A DNA stretch of 64,000 bases, from contig NZ_JAIVLH010000005.1 of NCBI RefSeq assembly GCF_020524345.1, positions 186,001 through 250,000 of the forward strand, written 5' to 3'. Under the pieces are notes generated by a model. The model was not told the origin of the DNA, did not search any database, and saw nothing but the letters and a program-made list of their open reading frames with translations. This document shows positions 27,841 to 37,071 of the stretch, piece by piece. A program made the translations under genes and the position numbers. This stretch comes from Metabacillus niabensis. GTDB lineage: Bacteria > Bacillota > Bacilli > Bacillales > Bacillaceae. Position 1 is the first letter of the stretch. Every line of letters begins with the position of its first letter.

Positions 27841-30813
27841 ATGAAGCAAACATCAACTATTATTAAACTACTAGTCGCGATAACATTAATCGTCATTACA
27901 CCCCTTCTTTTCTTTCGCGCAATCGGTGATAACCCGTTCAAGGTTGAAAAAGCAAGTGCAGCGCAATCGATCGCGATTATTAACGAAGATACAGGTGTAG
28001 AAGAAGAAGGAGAAAAAATTCAGCTTGGTGAAAATGTTGCAAGCATTTTAGGAGAAAACTCAAATTTTGAATGGACAGTTGTCGGTAGAAGTGCCGGTGA
28101 AAATGGTCTGCTAAGTCAGAAATACGATGCTGTTGTCTATTTACCATCAAACTTCTCTGAAAACGTTATGTCTTATGATGAAAGTAACCCTGTGAAAACA
28201 AACTTTGAATACAAAGTTCAAAGTCAGCTAAATGCAGTCAATAAAGAAAAAGTATTACTAGAGCTTGAGAAAGCAACGAAAAAAGTGAATCAAAAAATCT
28301 CAACTCTATACTGGAATTATGTTTCAGCCGATTTAGAAAATGTTCGTGCTGAATTTGATGAAATTCTTCAAAAAGAAATTGCTTTTCAGGAAGCAATGAC
28401 AGCATTCTACAAGCCCAGCTCAAAAGACTTAGCAGGACAAATTGAAGAACAAAAGGTGATGCTTGCTAGTCTCCAATCCTCAATTGAGCAAGCTGGAAGC
28501 GAAACACCTGACCAGAAATCAATGCTGGAGACATATGAAAAAAGCTTATCCAGCTTTGTAGAATATGTTGAGACGTATAAAGAATACCAGGATAATCAGC
28601 AGAAAATCTTATCGGAAATTCAATCACAAGCGATTCAAACAGTAAGTGAAGCAACCAATAATCAACAGCCTTTATTTGTGCAATCCATTCGACTCTTTGA
28701 GGACGAAGGAAGTTCCGTTGTAGAAAGCATGCAGCAGTTAAACACTCGCATGACTCAGTCACAGCAGCTTTTTACACAGCTTGAGGAACAAAGGTACAGC
28801 CAGGTTGCAAGACAAATTAGTGATATTTATGCTTATCAGAATAAAATACTTGATTTTTATAAGGATCTAACAGGTACAACACAAGAATTAGAACAAATTA
28901 AAGGTAATTTAGAAAAATATAGTGAAAAGCTGTCTGTTCCTTCAAATGAAGAAGGTTCAGTAGAACCTCCCACGATAGATTCTGAAAGTGTTACTAAAAA
29001 TTCACCATCTGGTATAGAACATAATGAAAACAATACATCTAATATAGAGGCTAACAATGAACAAGATAACACAGCTGATTTTCCAGATGATCAGCCTAAA
29101 GAAAAGTATGTTGATTTGCAAAATGAAAAGGAAAAAATTGCTGGTATATCAGAATTAATGTCAAATCTCAGAGAAGACCTAGGAGTATTTGAAAGTTTAA
29201 CTAAAGAGAAGTTAGACGAAGCACTTATAAAGTTAGAAGGAATAGAAAAGGATTTAGCCGAACTTAGCTCAAATTTAACTGAAAAAGAGAATGCTGAAAA
29301 TCCACTTCAATTAAAAGTGGATGAATTAAATACTACACTTGCAGAAACTACAGCTCAAATAGAGTCATTAGATACTGAGTTAGAAAATGTAAAAAGTGAG
29401 AATGATGAATTACAAAAACAAAATAATTATTATGAAACAAAAGTAAAAGATATAAAAGAAAAGATAGACGAAAAGGAAAGAGAGATATTAGAATTTGAAG
29501 GTCTATCGCCATCTAGGAAAGCCGATTTAGAAAAGTTTTTTGAAATAAAAATAATTAGTAAAGATCTACTAGATATGATGTTTTACTATTCTTACTTAGA
29601 ACGTTATTACGCTACAATACAAAGAATGGTTAATGAGGACTTAGTCAAAACAGAAATACTCGCTAATGAAGACTTACAGAATGCAGCTATTGAAATTGTT
29701 AATGTTACAGAAGAAGAGCAAGGAAACTGGGATGTCATGAGAGAAGAAATCCCAACAACGCAAGATGCTTTAACGACAATTGAAGATAACTTCACAGTCT
29801 TTATGGTTGAATACCGAAAAGCTGTTGATGACAATCAAGCGAAGCTTATGGAAAGCTTAGATGCTATTCAACAGGAAGCACAAACGGTTCTTGAACAAAT
29901 TCAACAACCTGAAAAAATGCTTTCAACATCAACTCCTACTTCAACTGTTGAAGGACAACAAATGGTTTTAGGTTCAGAACAAATTAGCAATCAAATGGAT
30001 TCTATCCACACTTGGCTGGATTCAGTTCAAGAAAGTCAAGGGGGTATTGTTGATTACACGAGTGAATTACAAGGAAGAATTAATGATGTTCAGGCAGATG
30101 CGGATAAGCTAAATCAAAAATGGGCAACAAATGTGGCATCAACTGAGCTTATTCGTGACGACGTATTTAGTGTACTGGGAAATGCGTTTGTTGATGGCCA
30201 ATCAAATGGTTATGTGTATGACTTTTTAACAAATCCATTAAAAATAAGTGGAGATGTTCCAGAACAAACAGAAAGTACAACAGTTAAAAATATCCCACCG
30301 GTTGTTGTCTTGTTTATAGTTTTAGTATCCAGCTTATTAATAGGATACATAAGCTATTATTTCAAACAACCACCATTATGGATTCAGGCGATTGTATTTG
30401 TACTATTGAATCTAATTGTTGGATTTGTCATTAGCCTATTTGGACTTGAAATATATCCATTACGAGAAGAAAGTGCAGTGGAATGGACTGTGTTTACGAT
30501 CTTCCTATTAATGGCTGGTTCTGCCTTAGTAAGAGTCGGATTTGCGGTTCACCAGCTTGTCGGAACATTTATTACTGTGGGGATGGTTATTTTCTATGTG
30601 ACACCATTGCTTGCCCTGACAACACCAAACTTCAGCTTCCAAGATCCGATGTCAAAGGTGTACATGAGTATCCAGTATGGAACTGAATCACTGTTTACCC
30701 AAGCAATGATTGCACTTTGCTGTATTCTGTTAGGACTAGGAGCACTGCAATACTTTATTGGAAGATCTGAAATTGTTTCAGTTGATAAAGGATCGGAAAC
30801 ATATGATGCGTAA
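27841..30813 (+). CDS. yueB: YueB/EsaA, large type VII secretion membrane protein
   Basis: A 990-residue protein with one N-terminal TM (residues 7-27), a long extracellular helical region and about five or six TMs from about residue 818. Family members form the cell-envelope-spanning part of the secretion channel, and B. subtilis YueB is the SPP1 phage receptor. Residues of about 370-600 form an acidic, Asn-rich linker then a strong coiled coil, more AT-rich at DNA level than the flanks, suggesting a variable surface segment. It starts 2 bases after the yukBA stop. Confidence 0.92.
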   Translation: MKQTSTIIKLLVAITLIVITPLLFFRAIGDNPFKVEKASAAQSIAIINEDTGVEEEGEKIQLGENVASILGENSNFEWTVVGRSAGENGLLSQKYDAVVYLPSNFSENVMSYDESNPVKTNFEYKVQSQLNAVNKEKVLLELEKATKKVNQKISTLYWNYVSADLENVRAEFDEILQKEIAFQEAMTAFYKPSSKDLAGQIEEQKVMLASLQSSIEQAGSETPDQKSMLETYEKSLSSFVEYVETYKEYQDNQQKILSEIQSQAIQTVSEATNNQQPLFVQSIRLFEDEGSSVVESMQQLNTRMTQSQQLFTQLEEQRYSQVARQISDIYAYQNKILDFYKDLTGTTQELEQIKGNLEKYSEKLSVPSNEEGSVEPPTIDSESVTKNSPSGIEHNENNTSNIEANNEQDNTADFPDDQPKEKYVDLQNEKEKIAGISELMSNLREDLGVFESLTKEKLDEALIKLEGIEKDLAELSSNLTEKENAENPLQLKVDELNTTLAETTAQIESLDTELENVKSENDELQKQNNYYETKVKDIKEKIDEKEREILEFEGLSPSRKADLEKFFEIKIISKDLLDMMFYYSYLERYYATIQRMVNEDLVKTEILANEDLQNAAIEIVNVTEEEQGNWDVMREEIPTTQDALTTIEDNFTVFMVEYRKAVDDNQAKLMESLDAIQQEAQTVLEQIQQPEKMLSTSTPTSTVEGQQMVLGSEQISNQMDSIHTWLDSVQESQGGIVDYTSELQGRINDVQADADKLNQKWATNVASTELIRDDVFSVLGNAFVDGQSNGYVYDFLTNPLKISGDVPEQTESTTVKNIPPVVVLFIVLVSSLLIGYISYYFKQPPLWIQAIVFVLLNLIVGFVISLFGLEIYPLREESAVEWTVFTIFLLMAGSALVRVGFAVHQLVGTFITVGMVIFYVTPLLALTTPNFSFQDPMSKVYMSIQYGTESLFTQAMIALCCILLGLGALQYFIGRSEIVSVDKGSETYDA

Positions 30814-31306
30814 GCATTGGATAATGTTGATTTCGTTTTTATTCTTTGTCGCCAGCTTTCTGCTATTACAAGATCAAACTGTAATAGCAGAAACGAATAT
30901 TGATGAGCTTGTTCCAAACGACTATCAAAAAGAAAATGTGAAAATTAATAAAGATTTACTATTAGACAAACAACAAAATCAACAGCGCACAAATATACCT
31001 GAAGAGCAAAAAGGATTAACATTTGAAGGTGAAAAATCGTCTAATGATACGAAAATTGTTTCCTCGTTATTTAATGAAAACGCAAAAAATTTAAATACAA
31101 TTAAAACAAAAGCAGAAAATTTACACTTATTTTCTTCAACAGAAAAGGTATCCCAGGGGCAAACAGTAGGGGAAGAAACAGCTTCCTCTACAAAGCCTTT
31201 ATCCCTTTTCATTTGGGTACTCGTTGTGATCTGTTTCATATCACTTATCACAGTCATTATGTTTTGGAACAAATCTACAAAGCAAAAATTTGTTAAAAAT
31301 AGCTAG
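30803..31306 (+). CDS. yueC: YueC/EssA, small type VII secretion membrane protein
   Basis: A 167-residue protein with an N-terminal hydrophobic segment (residues 5-25), a charged extracytoplasmic middle and a C-terminal TM at about 137-158 followed by a basic tail. Topology and position match EssA. The ATG at 30803 lies inside the end of yueB (11-base overlap) after AAGGAT. A longer frame from 30758 has no support. Confidence 0.82.
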   Translation: MMRKHWIMLISFLFFVASFLLLQDQTVIAETNIDELVPNDYQKENVKINKDLLLDKQQNQQRTNIPEEQKGLTFEGEKSSNDTKIVSSLFNENAKNLNTIKTKAENLHLFSSTEKVSQGQTVGEETASSTKPLSLFIWVLVVICFISLITVIMFWNKSTKQKFVKNS

Positions 31307-31319
31307 TGAGGTGAACGTT

Positions 31320-31748
31320 ATGAGTTTATCAAGCACGTTATACTCAATTCAAAACACAATTTCGTCTCGATCAAATGATGTAAATGAAAAAATCGAACGA
31401 CTCCAAAAAGCCAAAAGTGAGATTAGTAGCGAACAATCCATTCTATTGCAAGAAATAGAGAAAATTAAACAGCCAGACCTAGGTAAAGACTGGACAGGTA
31501 AACGTTCTGAGGAATTTGATGAGGAAAGAGAGCAAGCATATACCATCATGAAAAACATTGGGCAGTACAGCTATAATAGCTATCAATATACAATTGAAAG
31601 TAAAATCAATGTCCTGGAATTAGAGAGAATGGCCTTAAATACTGCTAGTGCATTAGCACATGAGGCAGGAGATTTAGTGAACATGGGGGAGGACGCCATT
31701 GATGAGCTTTCCGACCGTATAAGTGATTTGAAAAGGCGGTTATTCTAA
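31320..31748 (+). CDS. DUF5082 (YwqH-like) small helical LXG partner
   Basis: A 142-residue, almost entirely helical protein with a central WTGKRSEEFDE turn, similar to the WXG100 bend. It resembles YwqH, encoded just ahead of LXG toxins in Bacillus. Such proteins bind the LXG domain and help deliver the toxin to the secretion machine. The ribosome site is GAGGTGA at 31306-31312. The stop overlaps the next start by one base. Confidence 0.82.
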   Translation: MSLSSTLYSIQNTISSRSNDVNEKIERLQKAKSEISSEQSILLQEIEKIKQPDLGKDWTGKRSEEFDEEREQAYTIMKNIGQYSYNSYQYTIESKINVLELERMALNTASALAHEAGDLVNMGEDAIDELSDRISDLKRRLF

Positions 31749-32014
31749 TGGTTACAATCAAATTAAATTACGAAGCCGTAACAAAGGAGCTTAATGAGGC
31801 AGATTCAGCCCTATCATCCGTTAAACTTACAGTCCCTGCCTCTGGTGACATCGGAAGAAATCTCTTGGATTTCACCACTTATTTTCTGGAGAGAGAAGAA
31901 AGAATTCATCAGTTCATCAATGATTATGTTCAAATTGTCGGGAAAAACATTGAAGATACAAAAGCAAATGTACGTTCATTGAAAGATCAGGATGAAGCCA
32001 TTACGAGAAACTAA
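31748..32014 (+). CDS. DUF5344 (YwqI-like) small helical LXG partner
   Basis: An 88-residue helical protein of the YwqI type, the usual second small partner between the YwqH-like gene and the LXG toxin. It starts on the last base of the previous stop codon, showing translational coupling. It is predicted to pair with the LXG N-terminal helices as a targeting complex; this is inferred from gene order and size. Confidence 0.8.
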   Translation: MVTIKLNYEAVTKELNEADSALSSVKLTVPASGDIGRNLLDFTTYFLEREERIHQFINDYVQIVGKNIEDTKANVRSLKDQDEAITRN

Positions 32015-32026
32015 TGGAAAGGGCAG

Positions 32027-33781
32027 ATGGCAAACGTGAAAGTACTTGAATCAAAAACGTTAATTGAGACAATGGAGGATCGCGCAACAGTCTATAAAGA
32101 TTTAAGAGAAAAGCTTGATAAGCTTAAAATGGAATTTACAGATATCGTCCAGCTCGATGATAACCTAACAGGAAAGGGAGCAGATGCCATTAAAGGCTTT
32201 TACCAAGCACAAGTTGATGTGGTAGAAGCCTTGCTTCGTTTTATCGACATGCAAATCGCTTTCTTTAATGGTGTATCAGGTTCAATTGATGAATCTAATT
32301 TATCAGGTGACACCATTGTGGACGTAAACTTTCTTGAGACAGATCTTTCTATCCAGGCATCAAACCATATCGCAATGGTAGAAAGTCAGCAGGAGGACCT
32401 CAAGAAAATCTTTAGAGATATTGATGATATTGTCTCCCTAGACGCTTTTTCAACAGATCAATTTGATACGGCTATGTCTGATGCAAAAAAGAAGCGGGAA
32501 GATACTGTTAAAGCCGTAGATACACTAGATCAGCAATTGAAAGAAGAATATATGGTATCAGAAAGTGCCGAGTACCATATAGCAGCCCTCTTTCAACAAT
32601 TGTTGGAGGCAACGGCCCAAGGAAACACAATCCATCCAATCAATTTCGACTCACAAGCCTACAAAGCAAGCGAAGCCTATCAACTAACAGACGAAGTTGA
32701 ACAATACGCAAACGAATACCTCACCTTCAAAGAAGAACAAGAAAAATTTAGAGAAGAACTCAAAAAAGCCGAAGAACTCGAAAACCGACCATGGTATGAA
32801 AAAGCATGGGATGGAGTCAAAACCTTTACAGGAGAAATCACAGGGTATTATGATTATTTACGTGCCTCAGAAGGAGTTGACCCTGTCACTGGCGAAAAAT
32901 TAACAGCAGGGCAACGAGTTGCTGCCGGTGCTATGGCAACAGCTGGCTTCATCCCAGTTGTCGGCTGGGCGGGAAGAATCTTCAAAGGCGGAAGTGCTAT
33001 CTACAAAACCGCCAAAGGCATGAACGCTGCAGATCGTGCTCTTGACGTCTACCGCACATCCAAAACCTTCTCGAACCTCGAAATGGCCGAAATGGGAATT
33101 TACGGACTTGTCTCTGCTAATGGGTTTAGTGAGTATATTACTGGTAAGGATATGTTTGGGAATGAGTTAACGCTTGAACAGCAGGAGAATAGTCTGGCTC
33201 AGGCGCTTGGATTGTTAGCTGTTGGTGGTGGGGCTTATTATGTGAATAGGTTGCAGGATGGAAGTAGAGTGCTTGATGAAGTACCTATAGAGAATGCAGA
33301 AAAAATAGTAGAAATAACACAGGCTGATAGAGAAAAGTTATCTAAATGGGCTTATCCACCAAAAGAAGAGAAATATATAAAGTATAAGGAAGTTTATGAC
33401 AATCCGAAATATTATGATCAGGAATCAGGTAATATAAATTGGCCACCTAATGATGGGTTTGATGGGGAACCTATGCCTACAGAACTCAAAAAAGGAATGC
33501 TTATTGATAGATTTGGCGCGCCAGGTGGTGGTTTCTTTTCGCCAGAAGGAATTCCTTACGAGCAAAGAGCCTTAGCACTTCATAGTGATGAGGCAGATTA
33601 TTATATCTATAGAGTACTTGAAGACTTTGAAGTTACTGGCGGAAAAATAGCTCCTTGGTTCGATAGACCTGGTGGTGGAACTCAATTTATTAAATACCAT
33701 AGTAACGGTAAGGCTTATTCAATGGAAGAGTTAGAAGAACTTGAGTTAATTGAGTTTGTATCCGTTAAAAAAGGTGGATAA
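32027..33781 (+). CDS. LXG-domain toxin with C-terminal TNT-type NAD glycohydrolase domain
   Basis: A 584-residue polymorphic toxin. The N-terminal LXG helical domain (about 1-210) targets type VII secretion. A pre-toxin segment at about 265-400 contains the Gly/Ala-rich GQRVAAGAMATAGFIPVVGW. The C terminus (about 455-575) matches the TNT fold: WPPNDGF, LIDRFGAPGGGFFSPEG, YEQRAL, then APWFDRPGGGTQF with Gln at about 553. In TNT enzymes the Arg of this RFG and this Gln are at the active site, which hydrolyses NAD. It is probably secreted into competing cells. The immunity gene follows 4 bases later. Confidence 0.88.
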   Translation: MANVKVLESKTLIETMEDRATVYKDLREKLDKLKMEFTDIVQLDDNLTGKGADAIKGFYQAQVDVVEALLRFIDMQIAFFNGVSGSIDESNLSGDTIVDVNFLETDLSIQASNHIAMVESQQEDLKKIFRDIDDIVSLDAFSTDQFDTAMSDAKKKREDTVKAVDTLDQQLKEEYMVSESAEYHIAALFQQLLEATAQGNTIHPINFDSQAYKASEAYQLTDEVEQYANEYLTFKEEQEKFREELKKAEELENRPWYEKAWDGVKTFTGEITGYYDYLRASEGVDPVTGEKLTAGQRVAAGAMATAGFIPVVGWAGRIFKGGSAIYKTAKGMNAADRALDVYRTSKTFSNLEMAEMGIYGLVSANGFSEYITGKDMFGNELTLEQQENSLAQALGLLAVGGGAYYVNRLQDGSRVLDEVPIENAEKIVEITQADREKLSKWAYPPKEEKYIKYKEVYDNPKYYDQESGNINWPPNDGFDGEPMPTELKKGMLIDRFGAPGGGFFSPEGIPYEQRALALHSDEADYYIYRVLEDFEVTGGKIAPWFDRPGGGTQFIKYHSNGKAYSMEELEELELIEFVSVKKGG

Positions 33782-33785
33782 AATT

Positions 33786-34406
33786 ATGAACTATAATGAT
33801 TTATTAGATAAATTAGATAATTATCATATTAAGAAGGACAAATTAAGTGGGGATACAATAATTTATGTATATCCCAAAAATAATGACGGAAGTGCAAATC
33901 TTGATGCTGGAATTAAATTAGAGAACTCTAATGGCTCTCTAATATGGGACCTATACGAAATACAAAGAAATAAAGACTATAAACTAGGGGATTTTTCCAT
34001 AAAAGAAACTGCATTTTTAGCATTATATATTACTGTAAAAGGGAAATTTGAGAAAATTAAAGGTGATAATCATGTTAAAAGTGAATTAAGGATAGTAGAA
34101 AAAAATCTTTTAGATGGTAAAAAAATTCTTCAAAAAAATATAAACGAACTCTACTTTTCTCTAGAACATGAGAAAGAAGGGGCAATTAATTTAATTGAAG
34201 AAAATCAAACAGCTGACGTTTTTTATTTGACTCATCAAAAAGAAAAAATGATGATAACAGAAGCTAGACCTTTATCAAGTGCGTTAGTTGTATTGTATAA
34301 TTTCAGTATAAAGCTTGAAAAATTTGATGAACTTTTTAAGTCTTATACAGAAAGCTTAGAATTAAAGGAATTAGAAAAAATGAAGAAAATTTATTTAGGT
34401 AATTAA
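33786..34406 (+). CDS. Candidate immunity protein for the LXG-TNT toxin
   Basis: A 206-residue acidic, soluble protein with no signal peptide or TM. It starts 4 bases after the toxin stop (ribosome site AAAGGTGG inside the toxin end). I do not recognise the family. Position directly after a TNT toxin makes an NADase-neutralising role the simplest reading. A second, partial copy of its last third lies at 37072-37290. A longer frame from 33750 overlaps the toxin and is less likely. A terminator follows, closing the operon. Confidence 0.72.
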   Translation: MNYNDLLDKLDNYHIKKDKLSGDTIIYVYPKNNDGSANLDAGIKLENSNGSLIWDLYEIQRNKDYKLGDFSIKETAFLALYITVKGKFEKIKGDNHVKSELRIVEKNLLDGKKILQKNINELYFSLEHEKEGAINLIEENQTADVFYLTHQKEKMMITEARPLSSALVVLYNFSIKLEKFDELFKSYTESLELKELEKMKKIYLGN

Positions 34407-34416
34407 TTTGTTATGA

Positions 34417-34456
34417 GGCTATCATTTACATGAAGAGTGTAGATGATAGTCTTTTT
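34417..34456 (+). terminator. Terminator after the immunity gene
   Basis: Stem GGCTATCATTTACA with TGTAGATGATAGTC (34417-34430 with 34438-34451, G-U pairs), then five T. A diverged copy sits at 37331-37362. Confidence 0.8.
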
Positions 34457-34559
34457 GTTAAAAGTTCTTTTCAAAAGTTAATACCTACCAATTAAAGCAA
34501 GTGAAGTGATGTCAATATATGCTGCTTATAAAGGTAAAAGGTATCCTTTGAGGAAATGA

Positions 34560-34746
34560 AGACGGTCCTCCTTGTACTCTTAACGGTTTTACTGGATCTA
34601 GAAATGGTCGAACTGTCCCTGAATTTAAATTTAATGGTAGGTTTCTTCCTGTAGATGGTGCTGAATTGTACAAAGTGGTGAATGGAGAAGAAAAAATTGT
34701 AGGTATCTTCGATGAAAGGATAGGAAATTTTATTCCAGTTAAATAA
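34560..34746 (+). pseudogene. C-terminal fragment of an LXG-type toxin
   Basis: An open frame without a start encodes about 60 residues ending NGRFLPVDGAELYKVV...GIFDERIGNFIPVK, stop at 34744-34746. It is followed after 11 bases by an AAGGAG site and an immunity-like gene, the usual toxin-immunity spacing. Upstream bases read in another frame (YAAYKGKRYPL), implying a frameshift. The toxin activity is not recognisable. Confidence 0.45.
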
Positions 34747-34757
34747 GGAGAAAAATT

Positions 34758-35139
34758 ATGATTCGAAAAGGAAAATATGCTTTCATATAAGAATTGTGAA
34801 TATAGATTTACTAAAATAGAAGGTGACTATGTTGAATTAGTAAGTAACAATCCAACAGATAAGAGGATTGGCTTTAAAGAGTACCCAGAAAATGTTTTTA
34901 TTAAATCAGTCTTATTAGATGAGATTGACAAGTTGTTTAATATTTATTCTTACGCTATTTATAACGGTGAAAAATTTCCTATTTCTCAAGGTAAGAATGA
35001 TAAAATATTACTTGACACTTCAAACACTGAGTTGGCAGTAAGATTTGGATTTAAAAGAACAGATAAATATCTCTATTCAAAATACGTATTAATGGACGAA
35101 GTAGAAATAATAGAAGATATTGAGCCTTATATTAGGTAA
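34758..35139 (+). pseudogene. Immunity-like gene with an early frameshift
   Basis: ATG 34758, after AAGGAG, reads MIRKGKYA and then meets a stop (TAA) after ten codons. In another frame the coding continues from about 34777 as SYKNCEYRFTKIEG to a stop at 35139 (about 120 residues). Removing one T from the TTT at about 34775-34777 restores one continuous protein. It is preceded by a toxin tail, so it was probably the immunity partner. Initiation at ATG 34777 is possible but lacks a ribosome site. Confidence 0.6.
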
Positions 35140-35303
35140 TAATTGATTGAGAATCCGTAATACGTTTATGATAAAAAAACATATGTGAATCAAAATTGTA
35201 CCATTAATAACATAAAGCTATTTTAATAATTAAGTTTCAAATTATATAATAAATTTAATAGTAGACTCCATCTGAATGTAAAAGCAATTACTGATCTAGT
35301 TGA

Positions 35304-35465
35304 GAACACAAAAATTTAGACACTGTTAGAGGAAGAAAGATAAACCTTCCAAGAGTAGATCGCGATACCTGGCTTGGTTGGGTACCAAAAAGTAATGTTA
35401 AGCTAATAGAGGAAAAGAAGCCTATTAATCCGGAAGCTATAAAATTAATAGGTCTTAAAAATTAA
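35304..35465 (+). pseudogene. Short 3' gene fragment in the toxin cemetery
   Basis: An open frame with no start encodes about 53 residues including LPRVDRDTWLGWVPKSNVK and ends at TAA 35463-35465. The sequence looks protein-like, with Trp and Pro in a plausible pattern, but I do not recognise the family. It could be the end of a lost toxin or immunity gene. The flanks (35140-35303 and 35466-35568) show nothing else. Confidence 0.35.
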
Positions 35466-35568
35466 ATTATAAGAGATATAAGAAATTAACTGGTCTATAA
35501 AAATATATAGGGCAGTTTTTGTTTTAATTTTTATAAAATACTCTAGAGCTAGAGATAAAATTACTTGT

Positions 35569-35853
35569 AACAAAGATATGTTTGGGAATGAGTTAACGGT
35601 TGAACAGCAGCAGAATAGTCTTGCCCAGGCGCTTGGATTGTTGGCTGTTGGTGGTGGTGCTTATTTTGTGAATGGGTTGCAGGAGGGAAATGCGGTTTAG
35701 CAGGCACCAAAGAATGTTAAAATTAATCAACCTCAACGTGGAAAATATGCAGATAGACTGGATTATTTGCATAAAAAGATTGGAAAGCTAGATTTAGTGA
35801 ATAATTGGAGTGAAGAAATATGGATCAATATACAGGAGATATTAAAATACTAA
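35569..35853 (+). pseudogene. Second partial copy of the LXG toxin middle, with a foreign toxin tail
   Basis: Bases 35572-35690 are nearly identical to 33148-33270 of the intact LXG toxin (MFGNELT, EQQ, NSLAQALGLLAVGGGAY). The frame then has an in-frame TAG at 35698 and continues with a different tail (QRGKYADRLDYLHKKIGKLDL) to a stop at 35851-35853, overlapping the next gene. It has the form of an orphan toxin cassette: the shared pre-toxin region joined to an unrelated C terminus. Confidence 0.75.
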
Positions 35854-36251
35854 ACGATACCATATACAGGACCTTAGATAAAAAAGTATTTATAAACAAA
35901 TATGAAAAATATCTAGAAGATAAAAATGAAGATCAAGATGTTTTTGAATTTAAAGATGCTATTGAAATTGAATCAATGTGCTTTTATATTTGGGTTATCT
36001 TTACTCAAAATAATGTATCAAGGATTATACTCGAAAATTCAGATTCCAGCCTGCAATAATCATATTCAAATTGGTCTAATCACAAAGTAAAAAAGAAGAG
36101 AGAATTACATGATGAATGGCTATAAAAAAATTTGGGTGCACCTTCTGAGAAAACACCAACTTCTTTAATTTTAAAAAAAGAGTGGGGCGAAGTAACGTCA
36201 TATACTGATATGAAAAGTGGGGAAGTAAAGATATCAATAATGTATATGTAA
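35820..36251 (+). pseudogene. Immunity-like gene with two in-frame stops
   Basis: ATG 35820, preceded by GGAGTGAAG, overlaps the orphan toxin tail. Translation stops at TAA 36057, but the same frame goes on as a plausible protein (SYSNWSNHKVKKKRELHDEW), stops again at TAA 36123, and continues (GAPSEKTPTSLILKKEWGEV) to TAA 36249-36251. The whole would be about 143 residues. The 79-residue first part could still be made. Confidence 0.6.
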
Positions 36252-36478
36252 TTATTAGGAAAATAAACTAATAGATAACTATATTGAGAGTTAATGATTA
36301 TATTAAATGGTTAACTTTTTTTACTAAGTAAATATTTCTTTATGTAAATAACAAAAAGTATAACGTAATAGCTGATTTTATAATAATTTCCTAACGCACT
36401 AACTGGATGGAAATGTTGTTAAATAGAATTGTCTGGGAGTAATATCAGTAAGTGAAAATAAATAAGGAGGTAAAAATA

Positions 36479-37024
36479 TTGGGTAGTGTAGATTATATAT
36501 TCGACTCAAATAATGTTACATGGGAATACAATAGTAAAAAAGTAGAACTTCAAATTTCTAATATTAAATTTGTAAACGTCGAAAAAGAGAATAGATATGT
36601 ATATATTGTTTGTGGAGAAGAATTTTCTGAGGACATAATATATTATTATTCATTTGAGGGAAACAGAATTTTTTTATGTGACAAAGTAAAAGGTGCTGTA
36701 AGTTGGGATTTGGAAGGAAAGTCAGTTAGATTAAACTGTAATTGTGTTATCCATGCTAAAATATTCTTAGAAAAAGAGATTGTTATTGTTTTAGAAAATG
36801 GGCAAAACTCGAGAGATCGTGTTATTGGATATAATCTTGAAGGTGGAATAAAGTTTGAGAACTACGCACCTAGAGACTATAAATTTTTATACTTATCAAC
36901 AGTTCAAGATAGAATTACGGTCGTATGCGAAGGGAGTATTTCGGATTCATACGGTAGATATTCGTGGCATTTTGAACTAGATTTAAGTACCGGTGAACTG
37001 ACTAAAAAAAACATAGCTTATTAA
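36479..37024 (+). CDS. Orphan immunity-like protein of unknown family
   Basis: An intact 181-residue frame. The best start is TTG 36479, 8 bases after a perfect AAGGAGG; GTG 36452 in the same frame lies before that site. The protein is beta-rich with repeated YxYIVxG- and VIGYNLEGG-like strands, soluble and acidic. I do not recognise the family. Its place among toxin and immunity pieces downstream of the LXG operon suggests an orphan immunity gene kept to protect against neighbours' toxins. Confidence 0.55.
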   Translation: MGSVDYIFDSNNVTWEYNSKKVELQISNIKFVNVEKENRYVYIVCGEEFSEDIIYYYSFEGNRIFLCDKVKGAVSWDLEGKSVRLNCNCVIHAKIFLEKEIVIVLENGQNSRDRVIGYNLEGGIKFENYAPRDYKFLYLSTVQDRITVVCEGSISDSYGRYSWHFELDLSTGELTKKNIAY

Positions 37025-37071
37025 TAATATCTCTGGAGAATTTTATTAAATAAATATTTAATTGGTCTCTA

